Position numbers and translations under genes: made by a program
Shown: positions 34,210-43,269 of the stretch, in pieces
Numbering within the stretch: the stretch's first letter is position 1
Layout of the letters: each line of letters opens with the position of its first letter
Origin: Clostridia bacterium
GTDB taxonomy: Bacteria; Bacillota; Clostridia; Oscillospirales; Acutalibacteraceae
Assembly: GCA_024404025.1 (NCBI GenBank)
Contig: JAKSQP010000002.1
Location: forward strand, 119,836 to 183,835
Direction: 5' to 3'
Length of the DNA stretch: 64,000 bases
The notes under the pieces: generated by a model
Database searches by the model: none
The model's input: only the letters and a program-made list of their open reading frames with translations
Told to the model about the DNA's origin: nothing

Positions 34210-36234
34210 ATGGATTACTGCAAATATGTCAATATTTTTCAGGGCTGCGGAGAAATAGACCTTCCGAAAGCAGAAGGAATAGCAGCAAAATGGTTTTTTA
34301 TCAAGGCAGGCTGCGGAAACACAAGCCCCGCCGCAACGGTTCCTTTCGGTGCAATGTCTGCTGCGCCATATTCGGGCGGCTACCCAACCGGATACGGCAA
34401 TCACAAACCCAACAGCCATTCAAGGCCTCCGAAGTTTGAGGGCGGAAACAAGCTTCTCGGCTTTGCTCACATTCAGCAAAGCGGCACGGGCGCAATCGGA
34501 TATTATTATAACTACGCTCTGACCGTTCCGAAATATTCCGATTCAAAAGAAAGACGGATTCCGGCAAACGAAAAGGCAAAACCCGGATATTATTCCTGCG
34601 AGCTTGAAGATATTCTTTGCGAGCTGACGGCATCAAAAAAGACCGCCTTCCACCGCTACACCTTCGGCAGAGAAAACGGACTTGTTGAAATTGATTTTTC
34701 AAATAACGGACTGATGATCCCCGATAATGATAAAGCAAAAGTATTTGAATTAAAGGTTGAGAAGAAGGCCGGCAACATTGCCGCCGCAAGCGCATTCATT
34801 GAAGGAATCAATATATTTTTTGCCGTCAAAGGCAATTCTGATGTCGAAATAAACGGCAGCAAAGCAATATTCAAAGCAATTGAAAAAGAATCCCTGATCA
34901 CCGTTTCAATATCTCTCATAAGCGTTGAAAATGCGATGAAACATCTTGACGGCAGTTTTGACGAAGCCGAAAAAAACGCATACGATGAATGGAACAAGGT
35001 TCTTTCAAGAATAAAAATCGAAACCGCAAGCGATGAAATCAAAGAGATTTTCTATTCAAATCTCTATCACTCATTTATCAAGCCTTCGGATTGGAGCGGC
35101 GAAAGCTTCATTTATGAAACGGGAAAGCCGTTTATGAGCGATTTTGCGACCCTCTGGGATATGTATAAAACAGCTCTTCCTCTTATATTAATGACCGATA
35201 AAAAGGTTTCTGAGGATATATGCGAAACCCTGCTTCTGACGGGCGAAAAACTCGGAAATCTGCCAAATTGCATAGGTCTGACCGACAGATACAAGGAATT
35301 TTCGGAGCAGGCAAGAATGCTCGGCGCTTATGTGCTGATGACCGCTTACAGATACGGCATCAGCCTTGATCCTCACAGAATGGTCAAGGTTATCTGCGAT
35401 GACGTTTTTGCTCCGAACAAAACCGATTTTGTTATTGACGGCAAATGCCGTTCTCACACCTGGATGCTTGATATGGCAGACGGCTGCGCTCTTGCGGCAC
35501 AGATCGCCGATGAAATCGGAGAAACGGAAATTTCCGAAAAGCTGAAGCCCCTTTCGGCTCAATGGGTAAAATGCTTCGACCCCGAAACAGGTCTTCTTAA
35601 CAACGATTCATCCTATTACGAGGGAACTCTTTATAACTATTCGTTCCGCCAGATGGTCGATATGGAAAGAAGGATCGGAATCGCAGGCGGAAAAGACAGA
35701 TTCGTTGAGCTGCTTGACCGCTTCTTCGGCTACGGCGCAGAAGATGTTATAAATCCGACTGATCCGTTTGATTATTCGCCTGTTGAAGAAGGAATCAAGC
35801 TCGGCAGATTTGAGGGCTTCAACAACGAGTCCGACACCGAAGCCCCGTTTACATATAACTATGTCGGCAGGCACGACAGAATCTGCGAAATAATCCGTGC
35901 CGGAATGAAATATATGTTCACAACCGGCAGAGGCGGTCTGCCGGGCAACAATGATTCCGATGCGCTTTCATCTTATTATGTTCTTAACGCAGTCGGACTG
36001 TTTCCTGTTGCGGGTCAGGATTTATTCATTCTCGGCTCTCCCGCAGTTGATTCGGCCGAAATCCTTCTTTCAAGCGAAAAAACGCTGAAAATCAATGTTA
36101 TCAACAATTCCGATGAAAATATATATGTTGAAAAAGCAACATTCAATTCGCTCCCGATCGATAATTTTACGCTCACGGCAAAGCAGATTATGGACGGCGG
36201 AACGATTGAATTCATAATGACTGATAAGGCATAA
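34210..36234 (+). CDS. GH92 family alpha-mannosidase-like glycoside hydrolase
   Basis: 674 residues from the ATG at 34210 (a GTG at 34201 is less likely). GH92 hallmarks: GCGNTSPAATVPFGAMSAAP near 35-55, GFAHIQQSGTGAIGYYYNYAL near 85-105, TLWDMYKTALPL near 315, APFTYNYVGRHD near 543, and GLPGNNDSDALSSYYVLNAVGLFPV near 580. Known GH92 enzymes are calcium-dependent exo-alpha-mannosidases; some cleave mannose-1-phosphodiesters. It is somewhat shorter than the usual about 750 residues and has no signal peptide, so it should act on imported oligosaccharides. Last gene of the operon. Confidence 0.88.
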   Translation: MDYCKYVNIFQGCGEIDLPKAEGIAAKWFFIKAGCGNTSPAATVPFGAMSAAPYSGGYPTGYGNHKPNSHSRPPKFEGGNKLLGFAHIQQSGTGAIGYYYNYALTVPKYSDSKERRIPANEKAKPGYYSCELEDILCELTASKKTAFHRYTFGRENGLVEIDFSNNGLMIPDNDKAKVFELKVEKKAGNIAAASAFIEGINIFFAVKGNSDVEINGSKAIFKAIEKESLITVSISLISVENAMKHLDGSFDEAEKNAYDEWNKVLSRIKIETASDEIKEIFYSNLYHSFIKPSDWSGESFIYETGKPFMSDFATLWDMYKTALPLILMTDKKVSEDICETLLLTGEKLGNLPNCIGLTDRYKEFSEQARMLGAYVLMTAYRYGISLDPHRMVKVICDDVFAPNKTDFVIDGKCRSHTWMLDMADGCALAAQIADEIGETEISEKLKPLSAQWVKCFDPETGLLNNDSSYYEGTLYNYSFRQMVDMERRIGIAGGKDRFVELLDRFFGYGAEDVINPTDPFDYSPVEEGIKLGRFEGFNNESDTEAPFTYNYVGRHDRICEIIRAGMKYMFTTGRGGLPGNNDSDALSSYYVLNAVGLFPVAGQDLFILGSPAVDSAEILLSSEKTLKINVINNSDENIYVEKATFNSLPIDNFTLTAKQIMDGGTIEFIMTDKA

Positions 36235-36236
36235 AA

Positions 36237-36272
36237 AATCAGCCGATCCGAAAAGGTCGGCTGATTTTTTTA
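36237..36272. terminator. bidirectional terminator between GH92 and cyclophilin genes
   Basis: 10-bp perfect stem AATCAGCCGA/TCGGCTGATT (36237-36246 and 36257-36266) with a T-run on the plus side and A-run on the other. Confidence 0.92.
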
Positions 36273-36866
36273 TAATGTAGTTATATTAATTCCGATGATG
36301 CTGATTTCTTCAACGGGTTTGTCGTTCATGCCGACTTTAACTCCTGCTATGGCATCAACAACATCCATTCCTTCAAAGACCTGACCGAAAACGGAATGCT
36401 TGAAATCAAGCCAGGGTGTTCCACCGAGATTTTTATAATCCTCAACACATTCTGCCGGGAAACCTCTGTCGGAAAGCTGTTCCATCTGCGAAACAAGGCC
36501 TGCATCAACTTCCTTTGCCTGAACAATGAAAAACTGGCTTCCGTTCGTTCCGGGGCCTGCATTTGCCATTGAAAGAGCCCCTCTGATATTATGAAGGTCA
36601 ACATCGAATTCATCGCTGAACGGTCTGCCCCATATACTCTCGCCGCCCATTCCGGTGCCCGTCGGGTCGCCGCCCTGAATCATAAAATTGTTGATTACTC
36701 TGTGAAAAATAATTCCGTTATAATAGCCGTTTTTTGCGTGAGTTACAAAATTTTCAACGGTTTTCGGAGCTTTATCGGGGAAAAGCAGAACCTTGATATC
36801 GCCCATTGTTGTTTTTATTTCCGCAACTGTATCTCCGGCTGCAGGTGTTCTTGTCTGAATGCTCAT
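36270..36866 (-). CDS. cyclophilin-type peptidyl-prolyl cis-trans isomerase
   Basis: 198 residues, cytosolic. The cyclophilin core is complete: [19 protein letters not shown] near 54-72, [32 protein letters not shown] near 95-114, and [19 protein letters not shown] near 160-178. It catalyses proline isomerisation during protein folding. Its ATG overlaps the stop of the upstream ligase by one base (TAATG), so it is the last gene of the operon. Confidence 0.96.
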   Translation of the reverse strand: MSIQTRTPAAGDTVAEIKTTMGDIKVLLFPDKAPKTVENFVTHAKNGYYNGIIFHRVINNFMIQGGDPTGTGMGGESIWGRPFSDEFDVDLHNIRGALSMANAGPGTNGSQFFIVQAKEVDAGLVSQMEQLSDRGFPAECVEDYKNLGGTPWLDFKHSVFGQVFEGMDVVDAIAGVKVGMNDKPVEEISIIGINITTL

Positions 36867-38512
36867 TATTTATCCTCTTTTCTTTTAATTTCAAATTGGT
36901 CTGAAAGCTTGACAAAATCTATCTTGCCCATCTTTGTTCTCGGAAAAGCATCAAGAATTTCGATTTTTCTGGGGCAGGAAAACTTTGCAAGGCTCTTTTT
37001 GCAATGGCTCTGAATTGCGCTTCTTGCGTTGTCTTTATCCATATTCTCGTCGTTGAGCGTCACGCAGAGCTTAACGCAGGGTCTGCCCTTCTGATAGCCT
37101 TGAACGGCACAGACATCCGAAACAAACGGCAGCTGAAGCGTCGCTTTTTCAATATCGGCAGGATAAACATTATATCCCGAAATGATTATCATCCGTTTCT
37201 TTCTGCCTGTGAAGAAAAGGAAACCGTCTTCATCAAGATATCCGAGATCACCGGTCATGACCCAGCGTTCCCCTTTCGCATCAACATAAACGCCGTCATC
37301 GGGAACGGTATCCCTGCCGTTGAAATATCCCTGCATAACGGTTGAACCTTTAATGACGATTTCGCCCTGCTCGCCGCTCGCAACGGGTTTTCTCATCTCA
37401 TCCCATATTTCGATCGTCATTCCGTCCATGGGCTTGCCGATAGAATCCTCACGGCAGTCATTATAGCTGTTGAGCGAGCATACGGATGCAACCTCGGTCA
37501 AGCCGTAGCCTCTGAAAAGCCTGCCTTTGCCGCCGCAGGATGCGATCGCTCTGTTGAAATCCGAAACAAATCTCTCCGAAAGAAAATCTCCTCCGCAGAA
37601 TAAAAGCCTCAATTTTTTCAGATGATCACCCTTGAATTTCTCATCGTCAAACATTTTTTTGAACATATTCGGAACGCCGAGAATAAAGGTGATGTTATAT
37701 TTTTTAAGAAGCTTTATCGCACCCTCTCCCGAAAACTGCGACATCGGGATGCAGGTAAAACCATTGGTAATCGGAAAATGCATTGCAACAGCAAGACCGA
37801 ATGCGTGAAACATCGGAAGCACAACAAGAGAACATTCCGATCCCGGTTTATGGGGAACGGTATCAAATTTTTTGAGCTTTTCGGCAATTTCATTAATATT
37901 TATGCTTGAAAGCATAATCGTTTTGCTTTTTCCCGTTGTGCCGCCGCCGTGAAGATAAACGGCGGTTTTGTTTGCGTCTTTTTCTTCAACACTCTTGTGC
38001 ATTGAGCCGATAAAAATCGCCTTTGAATAAGGAACGGCATTTTTGAAATTCTTAAGTCCCTTTGCATTTTTCAATTCATACGCCTTAACGCCGATTCGTT
38101 TGACCGAATATACATAATCGGAATTCGAGCAGATTATGCAGGGAATTCCGCTTTTGTTGACGGCATCGGCATATTTTTCGGCAAGAATATCAAGAATAAA
38201 GATAGCTTTTGATTCGGTTTCTTCAATCGTCTGCTCTATAACCTCGGGAGAAGTGAGCGGATGAATGATATTCGCAATAACGCCGATTTTGTTGAGCGCA
38301 TAAAAAACGGTAAATGCGTGAGGAACATTCGGCAGAAAAACCGTTGCCGTATCGCCGGAAGAAAGCCCGGTTGAATTCAGATATGCGGCGATATTATCAA
38401 CATCGTGAATGAACCTTAAAAGCGAAGTCTTTTCGCCCATAGTTATAACGGCGGGAAAATTGCCGTATTTTTTATAAGCTTCTTTGAGATATCCGTAACA
38501 AGTAAGTTCCAT
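36866..38512 (-). CDS. AMP-forming acyl-CoA synthetase-like adenylating enzyme
   Basis: 548 residues, ANL superfamily. The phosphate-binding loop is [16 protein letters not shown] near 190-205, motif A5 [14 protein letters not shown] near 338, and the hinge [32 protein letters not shown] near 425-456. The catalytic lysine lies in [10 protein letters not shown] near 532. The substrate is probably a fatty or aromatic acid; no acyl carrier protein is nearby. It lies 12 bases after the metallo-beta-lactamase-fold gene and is coupled to the cyclophilin gene. Confidence 0.88.
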   Translation of the reverse strand: MELTCYGYLKEAYKKYGNFPAVITMGEKTSLLRFIHDVDNIAAYLNSTGLSSGDTATVFLPNVPHAFTVFYALNKIGVIANIIHPLTSPEVIEQTIEETESKAIFILDILAEKYADAVNKSGIPCIICSNSDYVYSVKRIGVKAYELKNAKGLKNFKNAVPYSKAIFIGSMHKSVEEKDANKTAVYLHGGGTTGKSKTIMLSSININEIAEKLKKFDTVPHKPGSECSLVVLPMFHAFGLAVAMHFPITNGFTCIPMSQFSGEGAIKLLKKYNITFILGVPNMFKKMFDDEKFKGDHLKKLRLLFCGGDFLSERFVSDFNRAIASCGGKGRLFRGYGLTEVASVCSLNSYNDCREDSIGKPMDGMTIEIWDEMRKPVASGEQGEIVIKGSTVMQGYFNGRDTVPDDGVYVDAKGERWVMTGDLGYLDEDGFLFFTGRKKRMIIISGYNVYPADIEKATLQLPFVSDVCAVQGYQKGRPCVKLCVTLNDENMDKDNARSAIQSHCKKSLAKFSCPRKIEILDAFPRTKMGKIDFVKLSDQFEIKRKEDK

Positions 38513-38524
38513 AGCAATCCTTTA

Positions 38525-39526
38525 TCAATGAATATTATCTTGTAAAATAATTTCTCCGCTATCCGTGAAGCAGGCAATAATTCCGTTATGGTCATAAGTT
38601 CCGTAAAACGGAGCTTTTGCAACCATGGTGAAATTCCATTTCACATTTGGATAAACCTTGCCCGCCTGATTGGTGACGATTATCATTTCGGGCGAAACAG
38701 CCCGAAGAAAATCCGCCGATGAAGAGCCAAAATAGCCGTGATGGCCCGCCTTGAGCAAATCAATTTTTCCTATCTGCGGAGCAACGACCTGCTCAATGCC
38801 CGTGGATTTTGTAATATCTGCAGCAAGAAAAGCCCTCTTTCCGCCTTTCGTTATAAGCGTACCGATGCTCGCTCCGTTTTCGCCTTTTCCTTTTGCGCAT
38901 TCTTGATTGACTGCGTTGAAAAACTGAATTTCAAAGTCACCGAACACAAATTTTTCCTGCGGAATATCGCTGATTGTTTCAACATTCTTTTTCTTTAAAT
39001 CATCAATGATTTCATTATAGAGCTCTCCGAGCTTCCAGCTTTCAACTTCATATTTCTTATCAATTGCAGGGTCATATTCTTTGAAATATGCCCTGGAAAC
39101 GGAAATTGACGGATCGTTTATCAAAGAATGAAACGAGCCGATATGGTCATAGTGCATGTGAGTGCCGACTATGAAATCAAGATGAGCTGTTCCGTTTTCA
39201 TCTGAAGTTATTTTTTTAACATAATCAATAACAACATCCTCATAGCCCTTTGCTTCTGATTTTCTGCGGGGGTTATTATTTCCCTCTCCCGCATCAATAA
39301 GAGCAAAATGACCGTTTGATTCAATCAGAATCGCATCAGAATTTGCAACGTTGAGAAAATGGATCTTATCATCGCAGCGCACTGCGTATTCCTCATACGG
39401 AACAGGATAATAATCCTTTGAATAACCGTTTCCGATAACAATGGTCGCAATATCGAGAAGGAATATTGCCGCCATCAGAGGCACAACTATCCAGGTTGCA
39501 ATTTTTTTCGCTCTGTTCTTTTTCAT
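38525..39526 (-). CDS. membrane-anchored metallo-beta-lactamase-fold hydrolase (ComEC C-terminal-like)
   Basis: 333 residues. An N-terminal membrane anchor KIATWIVVPLMAAIFLLDIA follows a basic MKKNRAKK. The metallo-beta-lactamase domain has GTHMHYDHIGSF (HxHxDH) near 120-131, AADITKS near 240 and KAGHHGYFGS near 260, the pattern of the ComEC/Rec2 extracellular domain and its stand-alone relatives. The domain would face outward. Relatives are thought to hydrolyse phosphodiesters such as DNA, but this is not shown for this type. First gene of the operon; a 19-bp palindrome lies upstream. Confidence 0.8.
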   Translation of the reverse strand: MKKNRAKKIATWIVVPLMAAIFLLDIATIVIGNGYSKDYYPVPYEEYAVRCDDKIHFLNVANSDAILIESNGHFALIDAGEGNNNPRRKSEAKGYEDVVIDYVKKITSDENGTAHLDFIVGTHMHYDHIGSFHSLINDPSISVSRAYFKEYDPAIDKKYEVESWKLGELYNEIIDDLKKKNVETISDIPQEKFVFGDFEIQFFNAVNQECAKGKGENGASIGTLITKGGKRAFLAADITKSTGIEQVVAPQIGKIDLLKAGHHGYFGSSSADFLRAVSPEMIIVTNQAGKVYPNVKWNFTMVAKAPFYGTYDHNGIIACFTDSGEIILQDNIH

Positions 39527-39553
39527 TCATTTCTCCGGCGTTCGTAAAAATAG

Positions 39554-39572
39554 ATATGATATTTTATCATAT
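39554..39572. promoter_or_regulatory. 19-bp palindrome, candidate operator
   Basis: ATATGATA-TTT-TATCATAT, perfect 8-bp arms, in the divergent gap between the metallo-beta-lactamase-fold gene and the SulP-like gene. It is AT-rich and has no following T-run on either strand, so an operator is more likely than a terminator. Confidence 0.5.
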
Positions 39573-39677
39573 TATTTATTATTTTACTATACTTTTTTAA
39601 AAAATGTTTAAAAAGTCTTGTGCAGAATAAAAATTTATTGTAAACTGTTAGTAGTTTTTTTGAATGGAGTTTTTGTT

Positions 39678-40811
39678 TTGAAAGAAATCAAAGCGCCGGA
39701 TATTTTTTATCCGCTCGCCTCAATTGTGCCGGCTGCGGTTTCAATGGCGGTCTGCTCGGATATTGTTTCAACCGCATTTCTGCTTTCGGCTATGTTTTAT
39801 TCCGTATTTTACAAAGAACGGAATCTGAAAGTACCGATGCAGATTTATATTGATTTTTTGCTTATAAACCAGATAAGCGCAATTTACGGAATGAACACCA
39901 CACGGCTCGGAATGATAACAGGCGGTCTGCTGCTTGCCGTTTCTTCATTTTTTAAAGATAAAATCAAGCATTTCATCTCCCCTGCGGTCACATCTGCAAT
40001 AATGATCTCTGCGGCTTTTTCGATGACCGCTCTGCAAACAACAAACTATTTCGGAATCGGCGCAACCGGAAACACCGTTGTTGAAATTCTTAAAAATTAC
40101 CGTTCTCTCGGCTTCCATCCGAACTGGCGCGGAATTCTTTACGGAACGATAGTTATGGTCATAATGATAACTTTTCCGAGGAAATTCAAAAAGTTTTCAG
40201 CCGTTATCAAGGCGCCGTTTATCGCTCTTATTTTTGTTATGCTTCTTAATATTCTTCTTGTGCCCGGCGGAATGATTTCGCCGTTTGAAGAGATCGGAAG
40301 AATAAGGCTCGGATTATATCCGCAAAGGTTCGGCTTCGGCGACATAAACTTTCTCTATGCGCTTCTCTGCGGAATTTCATTCTTTGCTGTCAACTTCAGT
40401 CTTTATGCAAATGAAACCAAAGAAAACGCCATTGATAGCAGCATAAAATTTGCAGCTTCTTCCGCTGTTCTCGGAATCTGCGTTCCATGCGTTTTTATTT
40501 CCCGAAAAGAAATTCTCAAAAGATTTGTCTGCATTCTTCCTCTTATGCTCTGCATTCCGCTGAGCATTCCTTTTGCAAGAACTCCCGTTGCCGCCTGCGC
40601 AGTAGTTCTGATAGTCGGCGTATGGCAAAGCGTTAATTGGGGCGAGCTTAAAAAGGCTTTTGAAAGCCCCGTTTCCGCTGCCGGATTTATTCTTGCGGCC
40701 GCTGCTGCGGTTTTAACCGATTTTTCGCTTGGAATAACAATTGCGGTTCTGATTTCGGTTTTGATAACAATGATCCAAAAAAACGGTCAGCAGAACGGCG
40801 GCACTTCATAA
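39678..40811 (+). CDS. SulP-like membrane transport protein without STAS domain
   Basis: About 378 residues from a TTG at 39678, which has GGAG 8 bases upstream; another TTG at 39618 is possible. About ten hydrophobic segments. Weak but consistent SulP traits: FISPAVTSAIMISAAFSMTAL near 95, a central GILYGTIVMVIMITFPRKFKKF near 150, and a last helix LTDFSLGITIAVLISVLI. SulP anion transporters usually exceed 500 residues and end in a STAS domain; here the STAS is absent. The substrate is unknown, and a distinct family is possible. Monocistronic as far as seen. Confidence 0.55.
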   Translation: MKEIKAPDIFYPLASIVPAAVSMAVCSDIVSTAFLLSAMFYSVFYKERNLKVPMQIYIDFLLINQISAIYGMNTTRLGMITGGLLLAVSSFFKDKIKHFISPAVTSAIMISAAFSMTALQTTNYFGIGATGNTVVEILKNYRSLGFHPNWRGILYGTIVMVIMITFPRKFKKFSAVIKAPFIALIFVMLLNILLVPGGMISPFEEIGRIRLGLYPQRFGFGDINFLYALLCGISFFAVNFSLYANETKENAIDSSIKFAASSAVLGICVPCVFISRKEILKRFVCILPLMLCIPLSIPFARTPVAACAVVLIVGVWQSVNWGELKKAFESPVSAAGFILAAAAAVLTDFSLGITIAVLISVLITMIQKNGQQNGGTS

Positions 40812-40832
40812 ACCGATTTACGAAGTGCCGCC
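40797..40832 (+). terminator. 11-bp stem-loop over the SulP-like stop codon
   Basis: GGCGGCACTTC/GAAGTGCCGCC (40797-40807 and 40822-40832), perfect, with the TAA in the loop. The T-run comes only 13 bases later, so this may be a non-canonical terminator or an mRNA 3'-end protector between the convergent genes. Confidence 0.5.
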
Positions 40833-40850
40833 CAAATGCTGACTGTTTTT

Positions 40851-42116
40851 TCAATAAACAACAATATCACGAATAGTCGGAGCTTCAACGGCACAGGTTA
40901 TGCGAAGCTCAATTCTGCCGGCAGAAGCTTCAACGGGAATTATGCGCTTATGTCCGATACATTCACCTTTATAAACGATTTCGCCGTTTATCAGCAGCTC
41001 AAAGGAACGGATATTCTGACCGTCTGTTATGTCTTCACGGATAACAACATATTTAACCGGTTTTTTCTCCGGAAGATTTATAACAAAATCAAAACCCGTT
41101 TTTTCTTTCCCGGAATATTCCGCAAGAGGATTTGCAAAAGTTTCTTTCAGAAGCTTTCCGAAAGAACGAAACTGCTCTTCATCCTCAAAAACACCGTCCG
41201 CATTGATTGCCATGCCGAGCAAAAGATTCGTATTTCTGCCAACGGCATTGATATAACATTCAAGAAGCTTTTCCGGAGAAAGGACCTTATCCTCTTCGCC
41301 CTCTCTCCACGCCCAGCCGCCTCCGAAAGCATCATTGGAACGGTTCGGAACATCGGTTTCGGCAGGGCAATAATAATCGCCGTCCGGTTTCCCTTCGGGG
41401 AAGGCATCCTTATTTTTTCCGTCAACGGTCGCCCAGCAGTTTTCCGGAACGGAGCCGTTTTCGTTGCCGACCCACCTTATGCAATGCGGATAGTCAAGCG
41501 GTCCCTGGAAGCAGACGGCATTCGGCTGATATTTTTTCAGAATCGGCGTAAGATCGGGTCCTCCCTTTTCAACGGGAATGATTCCGCCGTCAAACCATAT
41601 TTCAAAAAGCTCGCCGTATTCGGTCCAAAGCTCCTTAACCTGCTTTTCAACATCCTTGACATAGCTTTGATATTCAGGCGAAAAATAATCAACATTTTTG
41701 CGGCTGTCATCAATATCATAATAGCCGTTGCAGCCGGTTGAATAATAAATTCCCGGCTTCAGACCGAATTCACGGCAGGCATCAATAAAATCTCGCACAA
41801 GGTCGCCCTTGCCGTTTTTCCATTTGAGAGAAGCAACGCCGTAATCGTTGACCTTCGTCTGCCAGAGAGAAAATCCCGTGCAATGGTTGGCAACAATAAT
41901 TGCATATTTTGCTCCCGTCTCATAGGCGGCTCTGACCCATTGGCGGGCATCAAGATGCTGCGGATTGATTCTTTCGGGAGCAAGTTCGGTTCTGACCTTT
42001 GCGGTTTTATATTCCTTGAAATCGGGATTATATATTTCCATCAGATAATGAATGAGAACGCCGAGCTCAGCATCCTGCCATGCAAGGATTTCTTTTGTCG
42101 GTTTTGCTTTATACAT
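40851..42116 (-). CDS. GH29 alpha-L-fucosidase-like glycoside hydrolase
   Basis: About 421 residues from the ATG at 42116, which has AAAGGAG at good spacing; a longer frame from 42155 is not supported. The N-terminal barrel start is WQDAELGVLIHYL. GAKYAIIVANHCTGFSLWQT corresponds to the GH29 substrate-site segment (usually HHDGF). The nucleophile aspartate is in FEIWFDGGI near 170, and the C-terminal region with GMAINADG and a beta-sandwich (KYVVIREDITDGQNIRSFELLING) matches the family. HHDGF is replaced by NHCTGF, which sets it apart from the second GH29. No signal peptide. It lies downstream of a 2-hydroxyacid dehydrogenase. Confidence 0.85.
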   Translation of the reverse strand: MYKAKPTKEILAWQDAELGVLIHYLMEIYNPDFKEYKTAKVRTELAPERINPQHLDARQWVRAAYETGAKYAIIVANHCTGFSLWQTKVNDYGVASLKWKNGKGDLVRDFIDACREFGLKPGIYYSTGCNGYYDIDDSRKNVDYFSPEYQSYVKDVEKQVKELWTEYGELFEIWFDGGIIPVEKGGPDLTPILKKYQPNAVCFQGPLDYPHCIRWVGNENGSVPENCWATVDGKNKDAFPEGKPDGDYYCPAETDVPNRSNDAFGGGWAWREGEEDKVLSPEKLLECYINAVGRNTNLLLGMAINADGVFEDEEQFRSFGKLLKETFANPLAEYSGKEKTGFDFVINLPEKKPVKYVVIREDITDGQNIRSFELLINGEIVYKGECIGHKRIIPVEASAGRIELRITCAVEAPTIRDIVVY

Positions 42117-42129
42117 AAATAAAACTCCT

Positions 42130-43125
42130 TTATGCCATTCTTTCAAGCGCTTCAAGTGTTATTTCATATTTCGTTTTTTCACCTGTCGTGAAGCGTTCAA
42201 GTTCCTCAAGCATATAATAAGCCATTCTCTGCGGCTCGTTGCCCGTGCTTCCGGCAATATGCGGAGTAATTATCGCATTCGGACACCAAAAAAGAGGATT
42301 GATATATGGGAAAGTTTCCGATTTCAGCACATCGGCAACGAAGGTTCTTGAGGGATGAAACAGAAGCGAAAGAGCAAGACCGTATTCGGAAACCTGCGCC
42401 CCCCTGCCCGTGTTGATAAAAACGGAATGCTTTTTCATTTTTTTGAAAAGCTTATAATTAAAAATATTTTCCAGCTCTTTCTTATTAGCAAGATGGTTGC
42501 TGATAATGTCGCATTCGCTGAAAAGAGTTTCCATATCAACAAGCTTAACATTCAGCTCCCGGGCTGTTTCTTCCGAAACAAACGGATCGCAGGCATAAAC
42601 CTCAACCTCAAGTGCTTTCAGCCTTTCGGCAACCGCCTTTCCGATTGCTCCGAGCCCGACAAGGCCGACCTTGCAATCATAATTTCCGGTTGCTGAATTA
42701 GCATGTGAAAATGAATAAACCGGAAGAAGGCGGTAAAATTTCGCCGCTTGAAAATATCCCTTCGCCGCAAGAGTTATCTGCGCAAATGTATATTCCGTAA
42801 CCGGAACGGCATTTGCCGCATAGGCGCTGAAAACTTTTATTCCGCTTTCGAGAAACGGGCGGGCAAAATATTGAACAGTTCCGGCGGAATAAAATATTGC
42901 TTTCATCTTCGGCATATATCTGCTGATTTCTTCCTTTGTGAATTTCGGCATTCCCCATGTTGAAAAGCCGATTTCGCAATCAGCCAAAAAACCCGCATTT
43001 TCTTTGAGATTATTCTTGTTTATCAATTCCGAAAGCTCATATTTTTTTGACATTTCCGATATGACCTTATCCGTATAAACCGTTGAAAACTTATGACTGT
43101 TTGCGCCGAAAAAAGCAATTTTCAT
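42130..43125 (-). CDS. D-isomer-specific 2-hydroxyacid dehydrogenase-like protein
   Basis: 331 residues. The NAD-binding domain has VGLVGLGAIGKAVAERLKALEVEVYACDPF near 147-176 (GxGxxG) and INTGRGAQVSEYGLALSL near 235. The catalytic histidine is in ITPHIAGSTGNEP near 290. The substrate is unknown. It shares an operon with the GH29 gene 13 bases downstream, so it may oxidise or reduce a sugar-derived acid, but nothing in the sequence proves this. A direct repeat (43153-43181) lies in its promoter region. Confidence 0.85.
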   Translation of the reverse strand: MKIAFFGANSHKFSTVYTDKVISEMSKKYELSELINKNNLKENAGFLADCEIGFSTWGMPKFTKEEISRYMPKMKAIFYSAGTVQYFARPFLESGIKVFSAYAANAVPVTEYTFAQITLAAKGYFQAAKFYRLLPVYSFSHANSATGNYDCKVGLVGLGAIGKAVAERLKALEVEVYACDPFVSEETARELNVKLVDMETLFSECDIISNHLANKKELENIFNYKLFKKMKKHSVFINTGRGAQVSEYGLALSLLFHPSRTFVADVLKSETFPYINPLFWCPNAIITPHIAGSTGNEPQRMAYYMLEELERFTTGEKTKYEITLEALERMA

Positions 43126-43152
43126 TTTATTTCCTCCCGATTTTTATATAAT

Positions 43153-43181
43153 AACAATATCACAAATCAGAGAACAATATC
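43153..43181. repeat. AACAATATC direct repeat with 20-bp period
   Basis: AACAATATC occurs at 43153-43161 and 43173-43181, exactly two helical turns apart. It lies upstream of the dehydrogenase/GH29 operon over its likely minus-strand promoter (TTGATA, 18 bases, TATTGT). This is a possible binding site for a dimeric regulator. Confidence 0.4.
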
Positions 43182-43212
43182 AAGTTATTTTTTCGGTTTT
43201 ATAAAATTGTCA

Positions 43213-43241
43213 TTGCATATATCGTTTCTTTGTGATAGGAT
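43213..43241 (+). promoter_or_regulatory. promoter of the lipase-like gene
   Basis: Plus strand TTGCAT (43213-43218), 17 bases, TAGGAT (43236-43241), about 20 bases before the AGGAGG of the gene. Confidence 0.65.
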
Positions 43242-43269
43242 AAATAAAAAATATTATCAGGAGGAAAAT

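Noticed and set aside
40836..41741. 301-codon plus-strand frame opposite the GH29 gene
   Set aside because: Antisense shadow of a clear GH29 with normal motifs.
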